From: Flavobacterium sp. N502540
GTDB taxonomy: Bacteria > Bacteroidota > Bacteroidia > Flavobacteriales > Flavobacteriaceae
Reading direction: 5' to 3'
Length of the DNA: 64,000 nucleotides
Assembly (NCBI RefSeq): GCF_025947365.1
Contig: NZ_CP110012.1
Location: 3,782,001-3,846,000 of the forward strand
In this document: one piece after another, positions 45,947 through 55,037 of the stretch
Layout of the letters: each line of letters opens with the position of its first letter
Numbering within the stretch: the first letter of the stretch is position 1
Program-made: the position numbers and the translations under genes
The notes under the pieces: generated by a model
The model's database searches: none
Told to the model about the DNA's origin: nothing
What the model saw: only the letters and a program-made list of their open reading frames with translations

Positions 45947-47440
45947 ATGATCAACAAACCTGCTCTTAGAAATCATAAAATGTTCTTAGTGTTTCTCTTT
46001 CTTCTTTTTGGATTTATAGCTAATGCGCAAGTCGGAATTGGGACAATAACGCCAAATTCCAGTTCAATACTAGATCTTACCTCTACTACACAAGGATTAC
46101 TTACACCCAGAATGACAACTGCTCAAAGAACTGCGATCACAACTCCGGCTGATGGTCTTATAGTCTATGATACGGATTTAAAAGTTTTTTACTATTATTC
46201 AGCAGACAGCACTTCATGGATGCCGTTAAGTAGCGGAGTACAGGGAAGGATCAATTTTAAACGTATAAAATCTACGGATAATTTAGCCACTATTTTAGCT
46301 GATGAACTTGCCGCCGGAGGAGGTTCTAAGTATCTTTTGAATTCCAGTACATTATATGAAATTAACGGTAATGTTACTTTTAATTTTCCTATTGACCTAA
46401 ATAATGCTTATTTACAGGGAGTGGATTCCAATCAAGATGTTATTATCAGATCATCAGGAAATATTTTTGAAGGTGCCAACGGAGGAACTATAAAAGGTCT
46501 AACTCTTCTTGCTCCAACTGGAAATGTGTTTAACCTTAATGGAGCGGCAACTCAAAACTTAATATTTCGAGATTGCATAGTGGCTAATTCCAATTCTGTA
46601 GGAAGCATATCTGGCTTTGGATTGGTTTTTTTAAGTATTATACAATTCTCAGGAAATACAAATGGAATAACATACAATAATATCACACAATTATTACTTA
46701 GTAATTTAGGATGGTTCAGTAATAATTCAGGCACTTATGAAAAACTAACCGGAACCTTTACTCTTGTGGAAAAGCAAGGAGGCTTCAGTCAGGTCAATGG
46801 TACTGCTATTGGATTTGATGTATCTTCAAATCCAACAATATTAGGAGATGGTGTCTTAGAATCGGTTGTTTTTACCGGCACCAACACAAGTGGATATGTA
46901 AAATCCTATACTGCCGGTACTTATACCGGATATAACTTTACCAATAGCTGGAGCGTACGGTCGGCCGGAATTCCTACCGAAACGGATGCCAGTGCTGTAG
47001 CCGATTTCACTATGGATTATCCTGTTGGCTCCGGTGCTTCTACAAGCTTTAATACATCGAATCCAAGTAATATTGTTAAAGTTAATGGGAATTCAACATC
47101 CTATAATTTATTTAGATTTTCCTTAGATGCACCAACAAATAATAATAACAGATTGAGATATATGGGAAAAAAGAAACGAATTTTTCAGGTTACAGGCTCT
47201 ATTTCCTTTCAAGTATCCGCAGTAGGTACCTATATAATCTATATTGCAAAGAATGGAACAGCTTTAACACAGAATAAAATTTATGGAAGAGGAGTAGCAA
47301 TAAATGACATTATAGTCCTTCCTTTAAATGCTTCGGTTGAATTATTAACAAATGATTATCTTGAAGTTTATGCTCAACGATTCACAGGAGGAATAACTGA
47401 CGCTATAATTGTTCCTAATATGACATTAACTATTAAATAA
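45947..47440 (+). CDS. Secreted surface protein of the VGIGTxxP type
   Basis: The 497-residue protein has a signal peptide (MFLVFLFLLFGFIANAQ) and immediately VGIGTITPNSSSILDLTSTT, then QGLLTPRMTTAQRTAI and GLIVYDTDLKVFYYYS. This opening is common in Bacteroidota cell-surface and tail-fibre-like proteins. The middle (NVFNLNGAATQNLIFRDCIV) fits a short beta-helix. No T9SS tail is clear, so the export route past the inner membrane is open. It ends the three-gene run that starts at 43855. Confidence 0.75.
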   Translation: MINKPALRNHKMFLVFLFLLFGFIANAQVGIGTITPNSSSILDLTSTTQGLLTPRMTTAQRTAITTPADGLIVYDTDLKVFYYYSADSTSWMPLSSGVQGRINFKRIKSTDNLATILADELAAGGGSKYLLNSSTLYEINGNVTFNFPIDLNNAYLQGVDSNQDVIIRSSGNIFEGANGGTIKGLTLLAPTGNVFNLNGAATQNLIFRDCIVANSNSVGSISGFGLVFLSIIQFSGNTNGITYNNITQLLLSNLGWFSNNSGTYEKLTGTFTLVEKQGGFSQVNGTAIGFDVSSNPTILGDGVLESVVFTGTNTSGYVKSYTAGTYTGYNFTNSWSVRSAGIPTETDASAVADFTMDYPVGSGASTSFNTSNPSNIVKVNGNSTSYNLFRFSLDAPTNNNNRLRYMGKKKRIFQVTGSISFQVSAVGTYIIYIAKNGTALTQNKIYGRGVAINDIIVLPLNASVELLTNDYLEVYAQRFTGGITDAIIVPNMTLTIK

Positions 47441-47819
47441 TTTTTTTAATTTGAATTAGTGTCATATTTTTATAATAATTTTTCATAGGTGAATATGCTT
47501 GCAATGTGCATTTTCGGCATTTAAAGTTCATTATTTGACCATTTTTCTTGTGAGTAGTTACTGTTTTTATGTCCTGTAAAGTAGTTTACCTTACGAAATA
47601 CAAACCATTTTGTATAAGATTTAGGGAAATTGGTTTGCTTTCAAGTGAATTTGTAAGATAATTTTTTTAGATTTTTTATTTTGGAAATGTTTGCAAGTAT
47701 TAATTATGAGGATTAAATGTTAAAAAGTGTTAATTCGACGAAGGTGTTCTTTGGATTGTAATGATTTAGGAATATAAATTTTGGCAATAGAATTTGAAAG
47801 CAAAAAGCCAAACGGTTGA
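47441..47819. other. Intergenic region before the amidohydrolase fragment
   Basis: These 379 bp are AT-rich, hold no gene and show no clear terminator for the secreted-protein run. The next frame, the amidohydrolase remnant, begins right after the TGA at 47817. Confidence 0.4.
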
Positions 47820-48278
47820 AAATAAATTCAAACTAATATCATAGAAAAAAGTGCATCAAAATTTATCAATTTTTATGAAGCTCATTTGAAAAATCGGGGA
47901 TTTAAACAATCACAATATATAAGCCCGATGAGAGATGCTGTTGATGCAGGATTAAAACCTACTAATCATACTGATTTTGTCGTTGTGCCGCTTGATCAGA
48001 TGATGGTTTTATGGTCCGCGGTAAACAGAATTTCCAGAGGAGGAGAAACAGTTGGAGCTGACCAAAGGGTTACTCCGTATGAAGGCCTGCGGGCAATGAC
48101 TATTAATGTTGCCTCACAGTATGATGAAACACACAGAAAAGGCAGTTTGACAGCCGGTAAACTTGCCGATTTAGTTATTTTAGATAAAAATCCATTAAAA
48201 GTAGATGGTATGAAAATAAAAGATATTAAGGTTTTGCAAACGATTAAGAATGGAAAATCAATATATAGAAGAGAATAA
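47820..48278 (+). pseudogene. YtcJ-like amidohydrolase C-terminal fragment
   Basis: About 145 codons are open after a TGA at 47817. The first about 20 are doubtful; then ISPMRDAVDAGLKPTNHTDF, MMVLWSAVNRISRGGETVGA and RKGSLTAGKLADLVILDKNP match the C-terminal part of YtcJ-type metal-dependent amidohydrolases, ending before IKDIKVLQTIKNGK. The metal-site N-terminal barrel is missing, so it is non-functional. It resembles the same end of the intact gene at 55561, so it may be the relic of a second such gene. No partner enzyme is nearby. Confidence 0.75.
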
Positions 48279-48564
48279 AATTTAGAATACATTTTAATGT
48301 TTTAAGTCAGATTATAGACCGAAATAGTGTAATTATTTGCAAATCTGGTTTGATATGAAATTTAATTATTACCAGAAAAAAAATGGATAAAAAGTAACTT
48401 TATGGTGGATATTTAATTTCAAAAAAAGGTACGCAAATTTATGGTATGCTAGGGTGTAATGTTGTGAACAATTGAATTTTATTCTAAACATAGGAATCTA
48501 AAAATTGAGTATTCGATAACGCTTTGTTATTTTAAACAAGAAGAAAATTTGAACTTAAAAAAAA

Positions 48565-49298
48565 TTATAAGATTAATTTTTCAGCATCATTCAGCCTCAA
48601 TGCTACATTATCCCAGTTTATAATATTGAATAATGCGTCAACAAAATCAGTGCGTTTGTTTTTATATTTAAGATAGTATGCGTGTTCCCATACATCAATT
48701 ACCAAAATTGGAACCGCACCCCATTGGGTTAGTTTTTCGTGATTTTCACAATGAAGTACTACAAGACTGTCACTGTAGGGTTGGTAGGCGAGTATTCCCC
48801 ATCCATTTCCGTCTACATTTTTAGATGTTGCAGCGATAAGCACTTTGAGCTTATCAAAGCTTCCAAAACTTTTTTCAATCCTTTTGAGCAGATTGCCTTT
48901 GGGTGCATTAGCTTTATTGGTAAGATTGGTCCAAAAGATAGAATGAAGAATATGAGAAGAAAAGTGATACGATAATTTTTTGGTCCAAAAATCTATTGTT
49001 TCTAGATTGTTTTCTTCCAATGCCTTTTTTATCATTTGAAGGTCTTTATTAGCTCCTTTTACAGCACCGCCATGGTGAAAGGCATAATGCAGGTGAAGTG
49101 TTTCTGCGTCCATATAAGGTTCAAGAAAGTTTTCACTATATGGTAACGTCTGCTGTATATAATTTCCGTTTGCGTCTACTAGTTTATCAATGGAATTACC
49201 TGCCAGATTATTTAAAAAAGCATTAGAGGATGGAATGGAAGTACTAAAGCTGCCGCGCCAAAAAGGGTGCTTGATTTTAAAAAGTCTTTTCTGTTCAT
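48565..49298 (-). pseudogene. Fe/Mn superoxide dismutase with exported leader, frameshifted
   Basis: The enzyme part has the expected ligands: His in LHLHYAFHHGG, His in SSHILHSIFW, and Asp and His in VIDVWEHAYYLKYKNKR. The upstream DNA adds a leader MNRKDFLKSSTLFGAAALV from ATG 49298, but in another frame. A one-base change near 49222-49245 would join it to SSNAFLNNLAGNSIDKLVD and the SOD. The leader resembles Tat/Sec signals, so the original protein was periplasmic or lipidated. The leader ATG overlaps the chrA stop as ATGA. If the shift is real, only an internal start (at MDAETL) could give a cytoplasmic SOD. Confidence 0.75.
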
Positions 49299-50470
49299 AT
49301 TATTACTAATTTAATGATTATTCCTAGAACAGCCGCTGCGACAATAATATAGGGTTCCTGAATTTTCTTTATATAAAGTAGTGCAAAAATTGTGATAATT
49401 GCTACTAGAGCCGTTGGAATGTCTATTATACTTCTTTTAGCTATAACCATTACAGATCCGACAAGAGCACCTATCACAGCCGCTGTAATACCTTCGACAA
49501 ATGCTTTAACGGGTTTGTTTTGTGCTATTTTTTTAAAAGAAGGCGCCATTGCAATGGTAAAGAGATAGCAGGGAAGGAAAGTGGCTAGCGCAGCTACTAA
49601 TGCGCCTAAAAAGCCATTGACCAAATATCCAATAAAACCAACCGTTATTACGACCGGACCAGGTGTAATCATAGCAACAGCAACCGAATCCAGAAATTGT
49701 TGCTCAGTAAGCCATTGATTTTCGATTACAACTCCTGAGTGTAGAAAAGGTACTATCGCCAGACCGCTTCCAAATACAAAAGTTCCTGCTTTAGCAAAGA
49801 AAACAGCAATTTTAGTAAGAGTAGAACTTTCATAGCTCGAAAACCCTGTTAGTAAAAAAACTAAAGAAAAAGAGTTTACAGTTTTGCTATTCCACCATTT
49901 AGGAGGCGCTTTAATTACCATGTATAAAAGACCGGCTGCAATAAATAAAAGGACTTGTTCCTGTTCTGTAATATAAGTAATAAAAACGGCAAGAATAAAA
50001 AAGAGCCAAAGCAGCCACTTAGATTTCATTGATTCCCAGTTCAGCTGCCCAATGGATTTTAAAGTAAGTTTATAAGAACTTAATGCTATAATTCCGATTA
50101 CAGCTGCTCCAACTCCGTAAAATACTGCCTGAATCCAGGACAGGCCTCCGTAGAGTTTATAAATGATCCCTAATAAAAGGACCATTAAAAAAGAAGGCAG
50201 AACAAAGGCAATTCCAATTAATGTCGCACCAAGAAAGCGGTAATGTACAAAACCAATATAAATTCCAAGCTGAGCCGCCAAAGGCCCCGGAGCAAGCTGA
50301 GCCAGAGCGAGTCCTTCGCGGTATTCGTCCTCTGATATCCACTTTCGGTTCTCAACCAGATCTTTGTGCATATAGCCCACCAGAGCAACGGGACCGCCAA
50401 AACCTGTAGTACCAAGCTTTAAAAAATAAAGTGTTAATTCCCGTAATGTATATTTGGGATTTTCGTTCAT
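49295..50470 (-). CDS. chrA: Chromate transporter ChrA (two CHR domains)
   Basis: The 391-residue membrane protein has two copies of the CHR signature: GFGGPVALVGYMHKDLVENR with LAQLAPGPLAAQLGIYIGF near the N-terminus, and FGSGLAIVPFLHSGVVIENQ with AMITPGPVVITVGFIGYL in the second half. This is the long-chain ChrA type that exports chromate using proton motive force. I start it at ATG 50468-50470 (MNENPKYTLREL); upstream in-frame codons have no good start. It follows the gene at 50481 by 10 nt and overlaps the SOD leader start by 4 nt, so the three form one operon. Confidence 0.9.
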   Translation of the reverse strand: MNENPKYTLRELTLYFLKLGTTGFGGPVALVGYMHKDLVENRKWISEDEYREGLALAQLAPGPLAAQLGIYIGFVHYRFLGATLIGIAFVLPSFLMVLLLGIIYKLYGGLSWIQAVFYGVGAAVIGIIALSSYKLTLKSIGQLNWESMKSKWLLWLFFILAVFITYITEQEQVLLFIAAGLLYMVIKAPPKWWNSKTVNSFSLVFLLTGFSSYESSTLTKIAVFFAKAGTFVFGSGLAIVPFLHSGVVIENQWLTEQQFLDSVAVAMITPGPVVITVGFIGYLVNGFLGALVAALATFLPCYLFTIAMAPSFKKIAQNKPVKAFVEGITAAVIGALVGSVMVIAKRSIIDIPTALVAIITIFALLYIKKIQEPYIIVAAAVLGIIIKLVII

Positions 50471-50480
50471 GATCTGTAAA

Positions 50481-50978
50481 TTAAAATGCAATTCCAAACT
50501 GAAACCCTACTGTAAAAGAAGCGGGATGATTATTACCAAAGTGGATGGGCAGGGGGATTGCGGCAAAGTAGCTGCAATTGGTGCTTTTTATTATTGTTTT
50601 ATTCAAAACAGGCGTAATGCCATATCTTCCGGAGGAGTCAAAAGCAGCCCTTCCTGCAAAAGTATATCCGTGTCCCAAGGCTACCAGAATTCCGGGATGA
50701 AACAATATGTGAGTTACTTTACTGGTACCCTGATCGTCCTTTATATTGGGAACTACCTCAAAAGAAAATCCGATTTTCTCGTTTTTCCAGATATTGATTC
50801 CGGTTGGAAATCCTACAGCGTAGTAGTCTCTGAAATTTACTGCAGTTTCATCTTTATTTAAGGTTACCAGAAGATGCAGTATACCAAAATATCCTGTGAT
50901 TTTAGGATACGTAGTCTGAGAAAAGCAGGGAAGACTAAATAGTAGTAGAATAGAAAGGTACAGGAATCTTAAAAGCAT
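50481..50978 (-). CDS. Predicted exported beta-strand-rich protein, function unknown
   Basis: The 165-residue protein begins with a signal peptide (FLYLSILLLFSLPCFSQ, cleavage before TTYPK) and then shows alternating strands with aromatic and glycine residues (GYFGILHLLVTLNKDETAVN, AVGFPTGINIWKNEKIGFSF). It ends in F after alternating residues (FTVGFQFGIAF), as outer-membrane barrels do. I do not recognise a named family. Encoded 10 nt before chrA, it may assist passage of chromate or another anion through the outer membrane. Confidence 0.65.
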   Translation of the reverse strand: MLLRFLYLSILLLFSLPCFSQTTYPKITGYFGILHLLVTLNKDETAVNFRDYYAVGFPTGINIWKNEKIGFSFEVVPNIKDDQGTSKVTHILFHPGILVALGHGYTFAGRAAFDSSGRYGITPVLNKTIIKSTNCSYFAAIPLPIHFGNNHPASFTVGFQFGIAF

Positions 50979-51005
50979 CGATTTTGTTTTTATAAATTAT
51001 AGAAA

Positions 51006-51013
51006 CAAAATTA
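51006..51013 (-). promoter_or_regulatory. -7 box for the chrA operon
   Basis: TAATTTTG on the minus strand matches TAnnTTTG and lies 28-35 nt before the start codon of the gene at 50481. A TTTA, but no clear TTG, is found at the -33 distance. It is close to the end of the ChrB-AraC gene, so the operon has its own promoter, possibly controlled by that regulator. Confidence 0.4.
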
Positions 51014-51063
51014 CAAGCATTAAACTTCCCTAAATAGAATGCGTTTTACGTTTTGTATATGGA

Positions 51064-51908
51064 TTACTTTTTTTGGATTTTTTTTCTGTACGCCGACGGA
51101 TTCTTTCCGGTTTGAAGTTTAAAAATTCTTGTAAAATGGCTTTGGTCTGAAAATCCGGTTCTATAGGCAATCTCCGTCAAAGTATAGGTAGTATTCTCAA
51201 TAAGATTTACCGCTTTTTCAATCCTTTGTTTTCTGACATAGTCCCCGAAATTTAAATCTTCAAAATATTTAGAAAATTCTCTCGACAGGTAGGATGGGTT
51301 CAAATCGAGTTCACCCGATATTTTTTTAAGGTCGAAAGTAAACTGAGCATCAATCTGGTCCTGAATAAGATTTTTGAGGTCTTTTACCCAGGATGGTGTT
51401 TTTCCGGTTGTTTTTTTGTCTTTAAGAAACTTGTTGTAAACTTCGTGTAGCAGGTTCTCAAAGGGACTGTTCTTCAGATGTTTCTGTTTATATAGATGTG
51501 AAGCCCACCTGTAAAGTGCGTCATAGAGCACCATTCCGGTTTCAAGGAGTTTATAATCATCGGTAATATTATGCGAAAGTCCGGCAGACACCGCCCAGAG
51601 TCCGGCAGATTCTTTTGCAATTTCATGACGATCGGTATCAGCCCCGCGTACAATTCCTGCCATGATGGAAATAGCGGATCTTCGATTTTATATTTTTTTA
51701 CAATATAATCGAAGGTGCACTGCTCCTGATAATGTGTGAATTCAACATTTGGAATATCAAAAGGAACGGCATTTAATTCTTTTGCTTTGTCCAGAACCTG
51801 ATCAAAAGGGACGTAAATAAATTCAGCCTCAGGATCTACAAAATTTCTAATAAGCCATGGGCATGCAATTCGGTCTATTTTTGGCCTTTCTCTGGTGATC
51901 CATTTCAT
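51064..51908 (-). pseudogene. ChrB-like domain fused to AraC HTH regulator, interrupted by a frameshift
   Basis: Two overlapping frames make one protein. Frame 1 from ATG 51908 carries the ChrB-like start WITRERPKIDRIACPWLIRN, then FTHYQEQCTFDYIVKKYKIE. Frame 2, from about 51665 down, carries IMAGIVRGADTDRHEI and LWAVSAGLSHNITDDYKLLE of the same domain. It then enters an AraC HTH (DLNPSYLSREFSKYF, TEIAYRTGFSDQSHFTRIFK). A one-base shift near 51665-51685 separates them. Chromate-responsive ChrB domains are usually stand-alone or fused to other parts; an AraC fusion gives direct sensing and DNA binding. The neighbouring chrA operon is the obvious target. Confidence 0.78.
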
Positions 51909-52069
51909 AAATCAATTGTTTTTTAGAATACGTACTAAGGTACATTTTTTTATTATTTAAGTATCAGTTAGTGAGAATGTGCAAAGGAATGAAATTAGTT
52001 TTTTGATAAAATTTATAAAGAATTAGTTTAAAAAAGCATGTTTAAGTAACTGGAAATTGATTGTGAAAT

Positions 52070-52913
52070 TCCTCTATTATCAAATTGCGAGACCAGAATG
52101 TTTTATACGCTTGTTATAAAAGTTTTCTATATAGTCTGAAATAGAGTCTTTCTGCTTTTTCTTTTGTGGCATAGGTGTTATGGTAAACTCATTCGTTTTC
52201 CAGTGTTTTGAAAAAACTCTCGGGTACGGTATTGTCAAAGAAGTTTCCCTTTCAGCTCATGCTGCAGGTTATCTGTTCGATACCTTCCAATAAAGAAGCA
52301 AATCACAGAAATGGATATTGTGTGCCTCTTCTTTTAGGTTATCGCTTAAAGGCCAGCCGATCATTTTTGGGAAAAAAGGTCTATTACCATGGTGGGATAC
52401 AGACATCCTTCATCGGTTTCTATATAAGCTATGCCCGAAACTCATACTTCATTGAGGTCTATTGCTTTAAAATCGTACCCAAGTATGTTCTGCGCAGTCA
52501 GATATCTATGAGCAGAGTTTGTGATTTTTCTGAATCTCATTTTTGCGATGCTATGCAGATGATTTTCCGTTTTGTTTTTAGCTACAAACGCCCAGAATGC
52601 TTTAATGTCGATTACCGATAGTTCTTTGGCAATTCTGGGGCTCACATACCTGCACTGGCTCCAATGATAAATCCTGGTAATTAAGCTCCCGGGTCACATC
52701 TATAACTTTTCCACAATGGGTGCTTATCGAAGCGGTCAGCATCTTAAACTCTAACGTGGACTTTTATCTGTTTTTTTTCATAGCTATAAAATTTAGAGAG
52801 TATTATTTTTTTAATCTTTAGAATTATAGGTCAAAAAAACAGGTAATTTACCTCTTTTTATGTTTTTTTTCAGAAACCACCTTAGTTTTTTGTGGCAAAA
52901 TTGGAGGCAACGC
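52070..52913 (-). mobile_element. IS3/IS150-family remnant
   Basis: The outer end at 52873-52913 (AAACCACCTTAGTTTTTTGT on the plus strand) matches the repeats at 6061. On the minus strand an orfA start MKKNR then TAG gives way, after an apparent deletion, to OrfB segments: SPRIAKELSVIDIKAFWAFV, HRYLTAQNILGYDFKAIDLN, then TGA where family members have Trp (NEVWVSxIxY). Further fragments in shifted frames reach an OrfB tail (IENFYNKRIKHSGLA) near 52090. Multiple stops and shifts make it inactive. It lies between the ChrB-AraC gene and a beta-helix protein gene. Confidence 0.8.
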
Positions 52914-53005
52914 CAAAATTATAGGGTAACTTCAATTTAATTTTTATATCTAATCGCTAATTTTTGAACCAGATTTCTTTAATTCTTCAGAATTCGTATT
53001 GGAGC

Positions 53006-53046
53006 AAAAAAATAAAGTCCTGAAATTTTCAGGACTTTATTTTTTA
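53006..53046 (-). terminator. Perfect bidirectional terminator
   Basis: The segment 53011-53042 is a near-perfect palindrome built on AAAGTCCTGAAA and TTTCAGGACTTT, with A-runs before and T-runs after on both strands. It lies 78 nt past the stop of the minus-strand beta-helix gene and can also stop read-through from the plus side. Confidence 0.85.
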
Positions 53047-53123
53047 CAAAGTTTAAAACGATAATCTTTCAAGTATTTTAAGATTAGCTTTTTGATTTAA
53101 TTTGTTTTTGTAGTAAACTGAAA

Positions 53124-54416
53124 TTATCTATTTCCGTTTTGTGCTGTAATTTTTCCTAGTTGTAATCTGAAATCCGGTCTTTTAATGTTGAATATGTCCA
53201 CAAAAGTTTCCTTATTATCACTTTTCGAATAGACATTAGAAAATAAGCTATTACCATACCAATGTTCTAGGTCTTCTTTATTTCTGTTTCCTTCTGTTAA
53301 GATGTTTCCGGTACACAGGTTAAAAAACATTTCTTCAAATTTAATTCTTTTCAGATTAGCAGAATTAATTTCCGTTTTACTGTCTAATAAAACTGCTGGA
53401 TTAAACCCCGAAATTACACTGCGTTTCATTTCGAGAGAAGCACCTTCTGCTACATAAAGTGCTTCTTTAACTAAACCTGACTGTATATCGGTATTGATAT
53501 TCTCACTGTCATTTAACAATGTTATATTAGTTGCCGAAACAAAAGTTTGTTTTTTGGTAAAATCTGTTTCATTTTTGTTTTCATATAATTTTACTTCCAT
53601 AGAACGAGAGCCATCTTTGTTACTTGACAAGTAGGAAGATCTTACAGCCAGCGAATTATACAAGCGACATTGAACACCCTGTGTAAATTTATAATCATCA
53701 TTAATTGATTTGTATGAAACAAACTTGACAGCATTTACATCACCACCATAGAAAGCAAATGAGTTGCCACCGCAATAGCTTACCATTATATTTTCTAAAA
53801 TGGTCTTGCTGCCAACACCCGCAATTGTGAGTCCGTTGAAAGTAGCAACATTCTTCAGGTTTTTGCCCGCAAATTCGATTCTAACATATCTTAAAATTCC
53901 CGAATTTGAAAAAGTATTATCTCCGCCGTAAGTTGTTAAAGAAGGGTCAAGATCTAAATTATAAGAACCAATATTTCCAAATTTATTGGTTGGAGCATCG
54001 CCTAGAATTACTATGCCTCCCCAGTCTCCTGCTTTTTTAAGACCGCGGTTCGAAGTAAATACAATTGGGTCAGTTTCTAAACCATCAGCAATAAGTTGTG
54101 CACCTTTCGTAATTACAAGCGTTCCTTTCGTCTGGAAATCACCAATAATTAAAGTTCCGGGTTCAATGGTTAAAACAGCATTGTTGGTTATATAAACGTT
54201 TCCTTGTAAAACATATATATTCCTTTTGAGTAACTTAGTATTAACAGAAATATTTCCAGTTAAAATTTGGTTAGGTTCTCCATACTCAACTTTATGAGGC
54301 TTAAATTCTGACCAATTGGACAACCAGTTTGTATAACCAATTATTCCTTTTTCCTGTTGGGCATTAATACTTGCTACTGTGAAAAGAACGCAGATTATTT
54401 CAATAATTTTTTTCAT
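53124..54416 (-). CDS. Secreted beta-helix-like protein
   Basis: The 430-residue protein has a signal peptide (IIEIICVLFTVASINAQ). Repeating strand-turn patterns follow: LQGNVYITNNAVLTIEPGTL, GTLVITKGAQLIADGLETDP and VFTSNRGLKKAGDWGGIVIL. These fit the right-handed beta-helix proteins common in Bacteroidota, many of them surface or polysaccharide-associated. The end (RLQLGKITAQNGNR) shows no T9SS sorting tail. No catalytic residues can be named. It is followed by a terminator and preceded by an AT-rich 258-bp gap with no gene. Confidence 0.75.
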   Translation of the reverse strand: MKKIIEIICVLFTVASINAQQEKGIIGYTNWLSNWSEFKPHKVEYGEPNQILTGNISVNTKLLKRNIYVLQGNVYITNNAVLTIEPGTLIIGDFQTKGTLVITKGAQLIADGLETDPIVFTSNRGLKKAGDWGGIVILGDAPTNKFGNIGSYNLDLDPSLTTYGGDNTFSNSGILRYVRIEFAGKNLKNVATFNGLTIAGVGSKTILENIMVSYCGGNSFAFYGGDVNAVKFVSYKSINDDYKFTQGVQCRLYNSLAVRSSYLSSNKDGSRSMEVKLYENKNETDFTKKQTFVSATNITLLNDSENINTDIQSGLVKEALYVAEGASLEMKRSVISGFNPAVLLDSKTEINSANLKRIKFEEMFFNLCTGNILTEGNRNKEDLEHWYGNSLFSNVYSKSDNKETFVDIFNIKRPDFRLQLGKITAQNGNR

Positions 54417-54674
54417 GTCAAGTTGTATTTTATTAGTTTTTATCCTTGTGTTTTTTGAAACTATTAATATTTTATTTGATATGTTTAGTTTTTTCTATTA
54501 ATACAGAGGCACGCTTTAAGTCTTTAGAAGAGCTTTAAATACTTTTAATAATAGAATGCTAAAACTATAAGATTTGTTTTCTAAAGCGATGTACACTAAG
54601 AAACAATATAGCTTGTAAAAAGAACATCAAAAAGAATAGCAGAAATTCTAAATTTAAATTAGTCAGGACAGTCT

Positions 54675-55037
54675 CTAAAAAAAATGGTAGAGGTGTAGAT
54701 AAGTATGTCGTTGAATTTGATAAACAGATACAACACCATAGGATAGGCGATTTTTAGAAAACTTAAAACGTATTAACTTGGTTAGATAAGGCGTATTTAA
54801 AGTACTGTTTTCTGAAGCTGTAGCACGATACTTAATCTTCTTTTTAATTTTTAAATGAACATCTGCATCTTTTAAGTACTTTAAAGTTAATGTTGAGACA
54901 AGCTGAATTTTAGCAGAGATAAAGTTATTCTCGGATTTAAATTTCTCGCCACCGAACACATATTTATTAAATTCTTCTCTACTAACAAAAGAAAGAAGGA
55001 ATAGTAAAATAACACTTAAAAATTTAAACTGTTTCAT
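54675..55037 (-). CDS. Hypothetical exported protein, 120 aa, C-terminus doubtful
   Basis: The frame opens with a signal-like segment (MKQFKFLSVILLFLLSFVS) and a plausible soluble stretch (FNKYVFGGEKFKSENNFISA). From about residue 65 the composition turns strongly basic and then His/Tyr-rich (RHTYLHLYHFF), as seen after a frameshift. It could be the broken start of a longer protein. There are no recognised domains. Confidence 0.35.
   Translation of the reverse strand: MKQFKFLSVILLFLLSFVSREEFNKYVFGGEKFKSENNFISAKIQLVSTLTLKYLKDADVHLKIKKKIKYRATASENSTLNTPYLTKLIRFKFSKNRLSYGVVSVYQIQRHTYLHLYHFF

Noticed and set aside
53986..54195. Plus-strand 69-codon frame inside the beta-helix gene
   Set aside because: It is antisense to a well-supported gene and has no start signal or domain.
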